In this document: one piece after another, positions 7,736-17,984 of the stretch
How the letters are laid out: every line of letters begins with the position of its first letter
Numbering within the stretch: position 1 is the stretch's first letter
Assembly: GCF_900155555.1 (NCBI RefSeq)
Contig: NZ_FUHN01000007.1
Location: forward strand, 303,912 to 367,911
DNA length: 64,000 nucleotides
Direction of reading: 5' to 3'
From: Mobilibacterium timonense
GTDB taxonomy: Bacteria; Bacillota; Clostridia; Peptostreptococcales; Anaerovoracaceae
The notes under the pieces: generated by a model
Database searches by the model: none
What the model was told of the DNA's origin: nothing
The model's input: only the letters and a program-made list of their open reading frames with translations
Position numbers and translations under genes: made by a program

Positions 7736-8731
7736 TTATAAAACGTCCTCATCGGTCACTACTCGATCACCCTTTTCCTCCTTCGCAAGGAACATATACT
7801 TGTCTGCACGAGCAACGACAGTTTCCACGTCGTCATTTTCACGAACAACGGTGATCCCTATGGAAGCCCTGCAGGAGATACTCTGTCCATCGACAACGAT
7901 CTCTGTGTTTTTTGAAAGCTGCAGAAAACGCTGAGCCAGACCACGAACATCTTCCTCTGACTTAAGTTGAAGTACACCGACAAATTCATCACCACCCCAC
8001 CGGCAGAATCGATCTGTGCGCCTGCCATAGTGGCGCAGCCTGAAGCCAAATTCTTTTAACAGATCATCACCTGCGCTGTGTCCATACTGGTTATTCACAT
8101 CGTGAAAACGGTCAACGTCTGTATACATGACAGCAAAGGGATGACCAGTGCGCTTGTAGCGTTCCAGCTCCTCCGAAAGGTATGACTCCATATACTTCCG
8201 TCCCGGCAGACATGTGACTGGATCTCTCGTTGCCACCTCGTAGATATCACGCATCAGATCTTCATTGTATGGATCCTCCGTAACCGGGATGAAAAGTGAC
8301 ATCATCTCGCTGACTCCCCCATCCTTACCCTTCAGGGGTATCACGGTATTGCGGATCAGAATGCTATCACCATTCTTTTTTCGCATGAACATCTTCATTG
8401 TCTGCACTTGTTTTGAGCGGCAAGCCAATATAGCCGGGCAGCTTGGTGTCGGGATCGCATCTCCACTGACAAAGGAGCAGGAAAACGGTAGCTGTGCACA
8501 CCGCTTTCCGATCACCTCTCCAGGTGCATATCCGATGAGTTTACTTGCTTCTCTGTTCCAGAAATGGACCATCTGATCCGGACTCAGAACATAGCATCCA
8601 AAGGGAAGATCATCCAGAATTCTGAAAAGCTCATCTCTGTCTGGCAGTATAGCACCAAGTGAGCTGGAGATCTCAGCCGTATCATTCCCTGAAGAGATGG
8701 TCGATTCTTTCTCTTTTTTTATTTCGTTCAT
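7736..8731 (-). CDS. PAS-GGDEF diguanylate cyclase
   Basis: This 331-residue soluble protein has a PAS sensor domain (about residues 35-150) and a C-terminal GGDEF domain (about 165-325) that makes cyclic di-GMP from two GTP. The active-site loop is intact, RWGGDEF, with GGDEF at 246-250. The product-inhibition I-site is also present: RRTD at 237-240, exactly five residues upstream. The PAS domain carries several cysteines (C78, C85, C98, C104), a pattern seen in some redox- or metal-linked PAS domains. There is no EAL or HD-GYP hydrolase and no PilZ effector in the window. The gene appears monocistronic. Confidence 0.93.
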   Translation of the reverse strand: MNEIKKEKESTISSGNDTAEISSSLGAILPDRDELFRILDDLPFGCYVLSPDQMVHFWNREASKLIGYAPGEVIGKRCAQLPFSCSFVSGDAIPTPSCPAILACRSKQVQTMKMFMRKKNGDSILIRNTVIPLKGKDGGVSEMMSLFIPVTEDPYNEDLMRDIYEVATRDPVTCLPGRKYMESYLSEELERYKRTGHPFAVMYTDVDRFHDVNNQYGHSAGDDLLKEFGFRLRHYGRRTDRFCRWGGDEFVGVLQLKSEEDVRGLAQRFLQLSKNTEIVVDGQSISCRASIGITVVRENDDVETVVARADKYMFLAKEEKGDRVVTDEDVL

Positions 8732-8891
8732 TTAATACGTACCCCTCTCTCACTTCTCAAAACAGTTTGCCGCTCGGTTTCATTGTACCACTTTCAATTT
8801 ATTGCCATGCCTCTAAAACCACTTATTTATCTCCGTTCACCCTGGATATTCTGAGTGGTATCAATATCGCACTCATAAATCAATTTGTTGC

Positions 8892-9551
8892 TTATCTTTT
8901 CTTTCTGCGTTTCTTATAATCCTCGTCTATCCGTTTCTTCCAGCTTGCTCCTAGTGTCGCCTCGCTGCAGCGCATCTCGCAGACAGTTTCAGACAGCACT
9001 TCGTAATTCAAGATTGTTCCTGTATGATCGCAGTGATAGTTGGCGGCACGATCTGCAAAGATACCGATACTGCTAGCCGTTTTGACCGCATCTATATTAG
9101 CCCCGAGGAAAAGAAACTCCCAGCCGTACTTTTTCTTCTGCCGCACGAGCATCTTCTTGACCTGTTCGTGAGAATATCTTCGGCTGGCATTTTCCAGGCC
9201 ATCTGTGATGATCACGAATATCGTCTTTCCCGGTCTGTCTTTCTCCCGAGCATACTTGTGAACATTTGCTATGTGGTGGATAGCGCCTCCCACGGCATCC
9301 AGAAGTGCAGTGCTGCCGTAAACGCAGTATTCCTTTTCTGTCATCCGTGGCATTCTGGAAAGTGGCACGCGGTCATAGATCACTTGACTGCGTTCGTTGA
9401 ACAGGACCGTTGATACAAGCACCTCGCCTTTTGTCTTCTTCTTCTGCTTCTTCAGCATGCTGTTATAACCGCCTATGGTATCTCTCTCCAGCCCTCCCAT
9501 GGAATCGCTTCTGTCGAGGATCAATACCAGCTCCGTCAAATTCTTATTCAT
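8892..9551 (-). CDS. VWA-domain protein (TerY-like)
   Basis: This protein of about 219 residues is a single von Willebrand A domain. The MIDAS metal site is complete in outline: D13-x-S15-x-S17 in DRSDSMGG, a threonine in GSTALLDAV, and the aspartate of ITDGLENAS. There is no signal peptide, so it is cytosolic. The C-terminus ends in a basic run (KKRIDEDYKKRRKKR). The ATG at 9551 has AAGGAGG nine bases upstream. It lies 150 bp downstream of a macro-domain gene on the same strand. Stand-alone cytosolic VWA proteins often sit with stress or ADP-ribose genes and act as metal-dependent protein scaffolds. The partner is unknown. Confidence 0.85.
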   Translation of the reverse strand: MNKNLTELVLILDRSDSMGGLERDTIGGYNSMLKKQKKKTKGEVLVSTVLFNERSQVIYDRVPLSRMPRMTEKEYCVYGSTALLDAVGGAIHHIANVHKYAREKDRPGKTIFVIITDGLENASRRYSHEQVKKMLVRQKKKYGWEFLFLGANIDAVKTASSIGIFADRAANYHCDHTGTILNYEVLSETVCEMRCSEATLGASWKKRIDEDYKKRRKKR

Positions 9552-9701
9552 TCTGCACACCCTCCTTATCTTTCATCACGAGTCTCCAATTGCCATGACC
9601 AACAGGTCTTAAGGTATTGGCCAGTCTCGTGTGTGCTCCAGTTGATGGTGCAAGTATACCTGGTCTGCAAAAAGGTGTGGTCGCTTGTAAAGCGACAGTT
9701 G

Positions 9702-10760
9702 TCAGCCGAGGATCGGCTGGTCGAACTTGAATAGAAGCGCGTTGACTTCGAAAATATCGTAGATGCCGTTTTTGATACAATAACTCACGATGACATCCGC
9801 TTTGCTGTTGTTGGTGAGTATCAACCCTGCACTTGCAAGAAGGTCTCTGGTATCATCGAGGTTCAGTCGCAATGCTATCGCCAGAGCTATTATGGTCTTT
9901 TTCTTCGGTAAATAATCCTCGCTGCACCGGATCTTTGAAAAGAGCTTTCTGTCTATGTTAGCGCGCTTATAAACTTCCGGATCTGTCATTCCCCTTTCGT
10001 CTATCATGCGAAGCAATCGTGCCTGAAAGCTTTCTCCCAGATCATTGACCACGTCCTCCAAAGATTCACTTTCCTTTTCACGTAAGATCTCCTCGCCTTC
10101 ACCGGAATCAGGATATAAAAGATCCGCTTCAGATTCATCAGCCTCAGTAGCACCGAAAACATATGATGATGGCGCATCCAGAATACTTTTTGGCGGATAC
10201 TCTTCGAAATATTCTTCCCTCGTCCGTTCTGCGATGTAGTTTTCATCGATGTATTCTTCTATCTGCTCCGCCAGTCCGTATGCGATCTGGTATGAGCTCC
10301 TGCCGAACACCACAAGGATGACATCTACATCGGAATCATTCAGATGTTCACGGATCGTGGATAGCGCGATCTCCAGCGCCTTATCCTTAGGAAAACCATT
10401 CACGCCTGTCGCTATAAGTGGAAAAGCTATGCTCTTGCAGCCGAGCTGATCCGCCAGCAAAAGTGACCGACGGTAACATGAGCGCAAAACGTCATATTCA
10501 CCGTGATCTCCATCGATCCACGCGGGGCCGACCGTATGTATGATGTACTTTGCCGGAAGCTTGAACGCGGATGTGACCGCCGCATCGCCAGGCGCGATAC
10601 GACCGATCTTCTTCCTCTCCAAAAGAAGATCCACGGCCCCCGCTACATTGTAGATCGCCGAATCCGTACCGCTGGCGTATCTAGGCTGCGGATTTGCGGT
10701 ATTTACGATGGCGTCTGCCCTTACCTTTGTAATGTCATTCCTGATGATCTTAAATGACAA
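9702..10760 (-). CDS. Macro domain protein with C-terminal HTH-like domain
   Basis: This 352-residue protein has an N-terminal macro domain (about 1-170) that binds ADP-ribose. The family signatures NDITKVRADAIVNTAN, GDAAVTSAFKLPAKYIIHTVGP and PLIATGVNGFPK are clear. An acidic linker of about 70 residues (many Asp, Glu, Ser) follows. A C-terminal domain of about 110 residues (LLRMIDERGMTDPEVYKRA and on) looks all-helical and resembles an Xre-like helix-turn-helix. Macro proteins of this class remove ADP-ribose from proteins or hydrolyse O-acetyl-ADP-ribose. The fusion suggests a protein- or DNA-binding module that senses ADP-ribose. The VWA gene lies directly downstream. Confidence 0.85.
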   Translation of the reverse strand: MSFKIIRNDITKVRADAIVNTANPQPRYASGTDSAIYNVAGAVDLLLERKKIGRIAPGDAAVTSAFKLPAKYIIHTVGPAWIDGDHGEYDVLRSCYRRSLLLADQLGCKSIAFPLIATGVNGFPKDKALEIALSTIREHLNDSDVDVILVVFGRSSYQIAYGLAEQIEEYIDENYIAERTREEYFEEYPPKSILDAPSSYVFGATEADESEADLLYPDSGEGEEILREKESESLEDVVNDLGESFQARLLRMIDERGMTDPEVYKRANIDRKLFSKIRCSEDYLPKKKTIIALAIALRLNLDDTRDLLASAGLILTNNSKADVIVSYCIKNGIYDIFEVNALLFKFDQPILG

Positions 10761-10828
10761 GCTGTCATCACCTGCTTTCCGTTGTCTGTTCTGCTGCTCT
10801 TATTGATAGACCAGCGCTCCAGACTGCA

Positions 10829-11347
10829 TTACAGCCACTCCACCATGTTGTCCCATTCTGGATACTCAGTATGCCTCGGTGCCGGCTTGCAGTCCGGGTC
10901 TGCATATCCTGCAGGCATCAGGAGAACCGGAACAAGATTGTCCGGCAGGCCGAAGGCTTTTGCGGTCTCTGTGTTCGGGAAAAAGTTCACCCAGCATGTG
11001 CCTATTCCCAGGTCTGCTGCTTCCATCATCATGTGAGTTGCGACGATCGAAGCATCTTCCTGTCCGGATCTCACGCCTTCTTCCAGGGGATTGTGCCACT
11101 CTTTTTCCTTGTCATAGGCGATAAGGAATACTATCTTAGCCCCGAAGATGCACCTGGTCAGACCATTTATCTTTTTCAGAGCTTCCTCGCTCTGAAGTAC
11201 ATAGATCTTCACTGGCTGAAGGTTTTTTGCTGTCGGCGCCACCTTGGCTGCTTCCAGAATTTTTTCCAACTTATCCTTTTCTATAGGCTTGTCAGTGAAT
11301 TTACGCACTGAGTAACGCTCTTTTGCCAGATCCAGAAAATTATTCAT
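10829..11347 (-). CDS. Nitroreductase-family protein
   Basis: This 172-residue FMN-dependent oxidoreductase begins with the family hallmark RYSVRKFTDKPIEKDKLEKIL and has APTAKNLQP, which contacts flavin. It later has IGTCWVNFF and the C-terminal PVLLMPAGYAD block. Members reduce nitro compounds, quinones or flavins with NAD(P)H, usually as homodimers. The length is that of a short clostridial type. It lies 26 bp downstream of a pyridoxamine-phosphate-oxidase-like flavoprotein gene on the same strand, so two flavin-binding proteins are likely coexpressed. The natural substrate cannot be deduced. Confidence 0.93.
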   Translation of the reverse strand: MNNFLDLAKERYSVRKFTDKPIEKDKLEKILEAAKVAPTAKNLQPVKIYVLQSEEALKKINGLTRCIFGAKIVFLIAYDKEKEWHNPLEEGVRSGQEDASIVATHMMMEAADLGIGTCWVNFFPNTETAKAFGLPDNLVPVLLMPAGYADPDCKPAPRHTEYPEWDNMVEWL

Positions 11348-11373
11348 ATCAGAATCTCCTTTCTTATCAGTCT

Positions 11374-11916
11374 TTAATTAATTCGGACGGTTCCTCCCGT
11401 TTCACCCACTGCTCGCCAGATCTGCCTGCTTCCGTAACCGTTCTTCTTGAAATCTGAATTCAGGCATGTCATCTCTGTCGGCACCAGTTTAAGGAGCCAC
11501 ATGGATTCAGGCAGCTTTTTCAGTGTTTCCAGAGGTATCTTCCGGAATGCTGCAGCTGAAATATATTCATCTGTAAAAGGCTCTATTATATCTAAATTTC
11601 CTTCAACTTGAATGGACTTCAGACCGCCGAAGGATGGGTCAGGGTCAAATATCGCCGCTGCAGCGTGCCGGTTATCCTGCAGGGCCTTGAACTTCATTCC
11701 CCCTTCTGTGAAAATCCACAGCGCACCATCATGCCATGAATATTCCAGAGGTGTGCAGCGGATGAAATTCCTGGTGCAGACTGCCAGGGCCAGTACCTTG
11801 TGAGAAGAGAGAAAATCGTCGATCCACCCGGAAAGCCTCTCATGATCTAACCTCTTTTCTCCCTGATCCTTCTTCGTCCAGAAGGAGATAGCTTGAGAAA
11901 ATTGTTCGTCAGTCAT
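11374..11916 (-). CDS. Pyridoxamine 5'-phosphate oxidase-like flavin-binding protein
   Basis: This 180-residue protein has a split-barrel FMN-binding fold. The core runs from SSHKVLALAVCTRNFIRC through YSWHDGALWIFTEGG, KFKALQDNRHAAAAIFDP and IQVEGNLDII, the usual order of strands in the PNPOx-like superfamily. It is not a true PdxH, because the substrate-binding C-terminus is absent. Relatives reduce or bind flavins, F420 or haem. An N-terminal extension of about 30 residues precedes the barrel. AGGAGG is just upstream of the ATG. It lies in the same-strand run of small genes, directly upstream of the nitroreductase. Confidence 0.8.
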   Translation of the reverse strand: MTDEQFSQAISFWTKKDQGEKRLDHERLSGWIDDFLSSHKVLALAVCTRNFIRCTPLEYSWHDGALWIFTEGGMKFKALQDNRHAAAAIFDPDPSFGGLKSIQVEGNLDIIEPFTDEYISAAAFRKIPLETLKKLPESMWLLKLVPTEMTCLNSDFKKNGYGSRQIWRAVGETGGTVRIN

Positions 11917-11959
11917 TCTTACCTCCTTTTATTGTAAAACTCATTTATATCTGTTCCAC

Positions 11960-12307
11960 TTATCTCATGATTTTTTCAATTGCTTTACCTTTTGCCAGCT
12001 CGTCGATCAGCTTGTCGAGATAGCGGATCTTTTGCATGAGCGGGTCCTGGATATCCTGAACCTTAACGCCGCAAACGCTTCCTGTAATCAAGTGGTAATT
12101 TGAATTCATCTGGGGAGCTTCTTCAAAAAAGGTTCTGTAGTCCACCTCTCTGTCCAGCTGCTCCTGCAGCTGTTTTTCATCGTATCCGGTAAGCCAGCAG
12201 ATAAGCTGGTCTACCTCACCCTTAGTTCTGCCTTTACGCTCCGCCTTCTTCACCAGCAGCGGATAAACGGCAGAAAACTTCATGGCAAATACTTTTTCAT
12301 TTTCCAT
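11960..12307 (-). CDS. DUF2200 family protein
   Basis: This protein of about 115 residues resembles the DUF2200 family: FAMKFSAVYPLLVKKAERKGR, then EVDQLICWLTGYDE and a C-terminal helix ending in ELAKGKAIEKIMR. No catalytic function is known. The protein is charged, probably helical and cytosolic, with no signal or membrane segment. The ATG at 12307 is placed eight bases after AAGGGAGTGG. A GTG four codons upstream would overlap that ribosome site. It lies 20 bp downstream of the esterase-like gene in the same run. Confidence 0.78.
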   Translation of the reverse strand: MENEKVFAMKFSAVYPLLVKKAERKGRTKGEVDQLICWLTGYDEKQLQEQLDREVDYRTFFEEAPQMNSNYHLITGSVCGVKVQDIQDPLMQKIRYLDKLIDELAKGKAIEKIMR

Positions 12308-12327
12308 AAGATAAACCACTCCCTTTG

Positions 12328-13047
12328 CTATGCCCGGTCAGCTTCTATGCACCACAGAAAGCCTTTGGCCGTTCTTTCCCCGGAATCCTGAAAATGGCCT
12401 CCTGCATTCCATTCCAACGTAGTTGTAATGTTCTGCTCTTTCAGGATCTCCGCCTGTGTCCTGATGGCATCACCCACACGCCTCATTATCTTGTTCTTTG
12501 TTTTTTCTTCTCTGTCTCCCAGGCTGAGATAGATCATATCTGTCAGAGGCTTGTGTTCTTCTGCGTATTGGACCCAACCTTCGAACCACACAGAAGGAGA
12601 AGCGGCGGCTATGGCATCGAAGGTTTTCGTCTGATAGCCACTCCAAAGGCTGAACAGCCCTGCCAGCGAATATCCCCCTAATATGATCCTGACGTTCTCG
12701 TCAAGGCCGTATTCTTCACGGACCTGAGGCAGTAACTTTTTTTCTGTAAAAATAAGAGTCTCTCCTGCGAGCCCTCCGAATCCTTCTTTTCCAAAGACCG
12801 CAGGCATGGGCCACGGCGACAGTTCATCGTTCCAGTTTTCAGCCTGAAACGCAACTAAAAGAATGCCTTCATCTGCCTTTGCGGACAGGATCTCCATCTC
12901 CTCACCCAGGGCTTCTATATCGTGTTCATCCACCGGCTGCAGCAGAAGATATCCGGGCTTGCCGCACATATATGCAATGCAGTTCTTTCCATCAATAGTA
13001 AATACTTCTTTTTCCCAGTTCATTTTATTTTCTCTTTCACAGATCAT
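12328..13047 (-). CDS. Putative alpha/beta-hydrolase (esterase-like)
   Basis: This 239-residue protein has a nucleophile elbow in GGYSLAGLFSLW (G-Y-S-L-A, serine as likely nucleophile) and a downstream histidine in GGHFQDSGER. An aspartate in LGDREEK completes the likely triad. The pattern resembles the Fes/esterase D-like putative esterase family, here a short version. There is no signal peptide, so it acts in the cytosol. The start ATG overlaps the stop of the DUF1905 gene as ATGA, suggesting translational coupling. A second ATG eight codons later (13023) is possible. The substrate is unknown. Confidence 0.75.
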   Translation of the reverse strand: MICERENKMNWEKEVFTIDGKNCIAYMCGKPGYLLLQPVDEHDIEALGEEMEILSAKADEGILLVAFQAENWNDELSPWPMPAVFGKEGFGGLAGETLIFTEKKLLPQVREEYGLDENVRIILGGYSLAGLFSLWSGYQTKTFDAIAAASPSVWFEGWVQYAEEHKPLTDMIYLSLGDREEKTKNKIMRRVGDAIRTQAEILKEQNITTTLEWNAGGHFQDSGERTAKGFLWCIEADRA

Positions 13048-13328
13048 ACCTGAGGATATAGGTCCACATGTACCTCGTCACCTATGCCCTTCCCCATTTT
13101 GTTCTGAATATCTTTACGGACCCCGATAATATAGCAGATAGATCCGTCTTCGTTTTTTACTCCCATGTTGACTACGCTGCCGTCGTAGGGAACGCCGTTG
13201 AACTCCGCATGTACTTTTAGTCTTCCTTTTCCAGATTCGGCTCGTATGTCGACAGGCACCCTGACGAATGCACCACCCTTGCCCTCAACCGGCTCGATCG
13301 CTGCATCAAAAGAATATTTTTCTTTCAT
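13044..13328 (-). CDS. DUF1905 family protein
   Basis: This protein of about 94 residues forms a small beta-rich domain of the DUF1905 type: FVRVPVDIRAESGKGRLKV followed by VNMGVKNEDGSICYIIGVRKDI and the closing GDEVHVDLYP. In other bacteria this domain is often fused to a YdeI/OmpD-like segment. Here it stands alone. No biochemical role is established. The ATG at 13328 follows GGAAGGA at a normal distance, and the gene ends by overlapping the next start by four bases. It belongs to the accessory run of small genes. Confidence 0.82.
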   Translation of the reverse strand: MKEKYSFDAAIEPVEGKGGAFVRVPVDIRAESGKGRLKVHAEFNGVPYDGSVVNMGVKNEDGSICYIIGVRKDIQNKMGKGIGDEVHVDLYPQV

Positions 13329-13358
13329 GTACTTGCTCCTTCCTGCTGCGATGCACAT

Positions 13359-13991
13359 CTATGCTTTTTTTATCGGGTGCCTGATCACAGTCTTCAGCTT
13401 CTCCGGTGACACCTTTCTGGCATCACTCAGATAGATCTCGTGGTGGTGCCTCTCATCTGTGATATCCAGAGTATATCCCTGCTGATCGATAAACTCGTGC
13501 ATCCGCGCTACTGTTTCCGGCTCAGCGTCATAAGGACCGATGTGCATGCACTGAACACAAAGTCCCTCGTCAATGGACAGAAATTCGACCTTTGAAAAAT
13601 CGGTTTTCTTTTTCCTTGTCGCTTCTCTCACGGCCCATTGATAATCTTCGCTGGTCACGAAATCCGGGAGACGTATCAGTGAGATCCACCGGAAATCCTC
13701 CTTGCGACTGTAATCTACACCTTTTACTCCATCCTGCCACCAGAAGCCTTCAAGAGGAGGAACCACGAAATCAAAATACCCGTCTATATGATGATCGCCT
13801 TTCTTGCTCATCTTTATGGTATAGGCGATCCCATAGAGCAGTCCGATGGACTGCTTGTATTCGCCCTCTTCCTCATCAGGGTCACCCTGACCGCGAACTC
13901 CAATGTAGTTCATGCTGGGAACCGTCACGATGGACGGTTTTTTCTCTGGCATGTAAAATTCTTTGTATTCTTTCTTATAATCAAACGCCAT
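13359..13991 (-). CDS. GyrI-like small-molecule-binding domain protein
   Basis: This 210-residue protein of the GyrI-like (SHS2 double-repeat) type begins with the conserved MAFDYKKEYKEFYMPEKKP segment and PSMNYIGVRGQGDP. It later has MHIGPYDAEPETVARMHEFI and a C-terminal HHEIYLSDARKV. The fold binds hydrophobic or cationic small molecules. Close relatives occur as stand-alone proteins in many gut Bacillota, and some hydrolyse cyclopropanoid toxins. AGGAGG precedes the ATG. It heads the leftward run of six small genes and is divergent from the methyltransferase gene. Confidence 0.85.
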   Translation of the reverse strand: MAFDYKKEYKEFYMPEKKPSIVTVPSMNYIGVRGQGDPDEEEGEYKQSIGLLYGIAYTIKMSKKGDHHIDGYFDFVVPPLEGFWWQDGVKGVDYSRKEDFRWISLIRLPDFVTSEDYQWAVREATRKKKTDFSKVEFLSIDEGLCVQCMHIGPYDAEPETVARMHEFIDQQGYTLDITDERHHHEIYLSDARKVSPEKLKTVIRHPIKKA

Positions 13992-14074
13992 GTGACGACC
14001 TCCTGTTTACATGCGATATTCATCGATCTTCAATGCCAGCGTATCGATCCACCGTTCACCAGCGCATTGACATT

Positions 14075-14080
14075 ATTATA
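14075..14080 (-). promoter_or_regulatory. Extended -10 box for the GyrI-led gene run
   Basis: On the minus strand the sequence reads TGCTATAAT, a perfect extended -10 element (TGnTATAAT). No strong -35 is seen, as is usual with extended -10 promoters. It lies 84 bp upstream of the GyrI-like start and within 20 bp of the opposing promoter for the methyltransferase. Confidence 0.45.
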
Positions 14081-14086
14081 GCAACC

Positions 14087-14115
14087 TTGCTTGTGTTTTG
14101 CTCCATCAGTATTAT
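14087..14115 (+). promoter_or_regulatory. Predicted promoter for the methyltransferase gene
   Basis: TTGCTT (14087-14092), a 17-bp spacer and TATTAT (14110-14115) lie 55 bp before the start. It faces away from the GyrI-like promoter, so the two polymerase sites nearly abut. Confidence 0.5.
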
Positions 14116-14170
14116 ACTTTCCAGAGAGTGCATACTATTTCTGAATGGCGAGAATGATCGGGAGGTCAGA

Positions 14171-14710
14171 ATGATCTATACCAACCATTATGAATCACCT
14201 CTGGGAAATATTCTGCTTGCGGGAGATGAAGAAGGGCTTACCGGGCTCTGGTTTACGGAAGGCGGCAGATATACAGGCCTTGGGCTGAAAAAAGATGCTG
14301 TCCCCCGTGATACAGAATATTTTGAACAGACGAAAAGGTGGCTGGATGTTTATTTCACAGGCCGCGATCCCGGCTTCGTGCCGAAAATGCATCTGGTTGG
14401 TTCGGACTTTCGAAACCGTGTGGGCGAGATCATGTGTGAGATCCCCTTCGGAGAAACTGTGACATATGGATGGATCGCTGACAGAATAGCAAGAGAAAGG
14501 GGCCTTGAAAAAATGTCTGCACAGGCCGTGGGCGGTGCGGTGGGACACAATCCCATCTGTATCATTGTCCCATGTCACCGTGTGGTGGGCGCCAACGGAA
14601 GTCTGACCGGATACGGCGGCGGGATCTTAAGAAAAAAAGCTCTCCTGGAGCTGGAAGGTGTGGATATAGATACGTTGCGGAAATCCACTGCCTTCCATTG
14701 TCATACATAA
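14171..14710 (+). CDS. ogt: Methylated-DNA--protein-cysteine methyltransferase
   Basis: This 179-residue DNA repair protein transfers alkyl groups from O6-alkylguanine to its own cysteine in a suicide reaction. The active-site block IIVPCHRVVGANGSLTGYGGG is present with C135 as acceptor, and the DNA-binding helix region IPFGETVTYGWIA precedes it. The true start is ATG 14171, with GGGAGG just upstream. The frame stays open for another 193 codons upstream, but that part is an antisense shadow of the GyrI-like gene. No Ada regulatory domain is attached. Confidence 0.95.
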   Translation: MIYTNHYESPLGNILLAGDEEGLTGLWFTEGGRYTGLGLKKDAVPRDTEYFEQTKRWLDVYFTGRDPGFVPKMHLVGSDFRNRVGEIMCEIPFGETVTYGWIADRIARERGLEKMSAQAVGGAVGHNPICIIVPCHRVVGANGSLTGYGGGILRKKALLELEGVDIDTLRKSTAFHCHT

Positions 14711-14721
14711 CTCCAATTCCA

Positions 14722-15618
14722 TTATTTTTCATGGTAAGGATTCACGTGGATCATGATGTGTTTAATATTGCTGTCATGTGCCTCGACCCGGTCGTGGACC
14801 TTTTCGGCTATGGAATGTGCCTCATCCAGTGTCATGGCTCCATCCACGGCGATCTCGGCGTCAACATATATTCTGTTTCCGAAGATCCTCGTGTGAAGCA
14901 TGTCGACCCTTTTTACACCATCAACCTTTATGATCATTTCAGACAGCCGGTCTTCATACTCCCTGCCGCACGAGGTATCGATCATGTTGTCCAGGGCGCC
15001 CCTGATAATATCATAAGCTACCTTGAAGATGCACAGACAGATAAAAAGACTGGCCACCGGATCCAGGACCGGGAATCCAAGTCTGGCCCCACCAATACCT
15101 ATAAGAGAACCAACTGACGAAAGGGCGTCGGAGCGGTGATGCCAGGCATCTGCCATGAAAGCCTCCGAATTCAATATCTTTGCACAATGCATTGTATAGT
15201 GGAACATTGCTTCCTTTGTCGCAATTGAAACAATAGCGGCGATCAAAGCGATCATTCCCGGAACAGCCAGAGGTTGTCCACTGATCATCTTCTTGACAGT
15301 CACGATACCTATCTCGAAGCCTGTCATAAGAAGAATGAATCCCAGTATCAGAGAGGCTGCACACTCGATCCTTTCATGGCCATACTGGTGCTCCTCGTCA
15401 GGTTTCTTCTTTGACATGTTTACTCCCATATATGCAATCACGGTTGCAAACACGTCTGACAATGAATGTACTGCATCTGATATCATTGCTCCCGAGTGTC
15501 CAAGTATTCCTGCAATGAGCTTGAACACAGAGAGAATGATGTTTCCGGTGATCCCGATAACGGAGACCCGGTTGACTATCTTCGCTTCATTGATTTTATT
15601 ATCTGATATCTTATCCAT
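14722..15618 (-). CDS. Cation diffusion facilitator family transporter
   Basis: This 298-residue inner-membrane protein should exchange divalent metal (Zn, Mn, Fe or Co) for protons. Six membrane segments occupy about residues 15-210. Metal-site residues are visible in helix 2 (ISDAVHSLSDVF) and helix 5 (ADAWHHRSDALSS, an HxxxD arrangement). A cytosolic C-terminal domain (DRLSEMIIKVDGVKRVDMLHTRIFGNRIYVDAEI) follows and is typical of the dimerisation domain. It starts 7 bp after the RNA methyltransferase gene on the same strand, the last gene of the ruv-que run. Metal identity is not clear. Confidence 0.93.
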   Translation of the reverse strand: MDKISDNKINEAKIVNRVSVIGITGNIILSVFKLIAGILGHSGAMISDAVHSLSDVFATVIAYMGVNMSKKKPDEEHQYGHERIECAASLILGFILLMTGFEIGIVTVKKMISGQPLAVPGMIALIAAIVSIATKEAMFHYTMHCAKILNSEAFMADAWHHRSDALSSVGSLIGIGGARLGFPVLDPVASLFICLCIFKVAYDIIRGALDNMIDTSCGREYEDRLSEMIIKVDGVKRVDMLHTRIFGNRIYVDAEIAVDGAMTLDEAHSIAEKVHDRVEAHDSNIKHIMIHVNPYHEK

Positions 15619-15625
15619 TTTTTCA

Positions 15626-17984
<2,359 letters not shown>

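Noticed and set aside
13592-14170. Long N-terminal extension of the methyltransferase frame
   Set aside because: The ribosome binding site and homology place the start at 14171. The upstream part lies opposite the GyrI-like gene.
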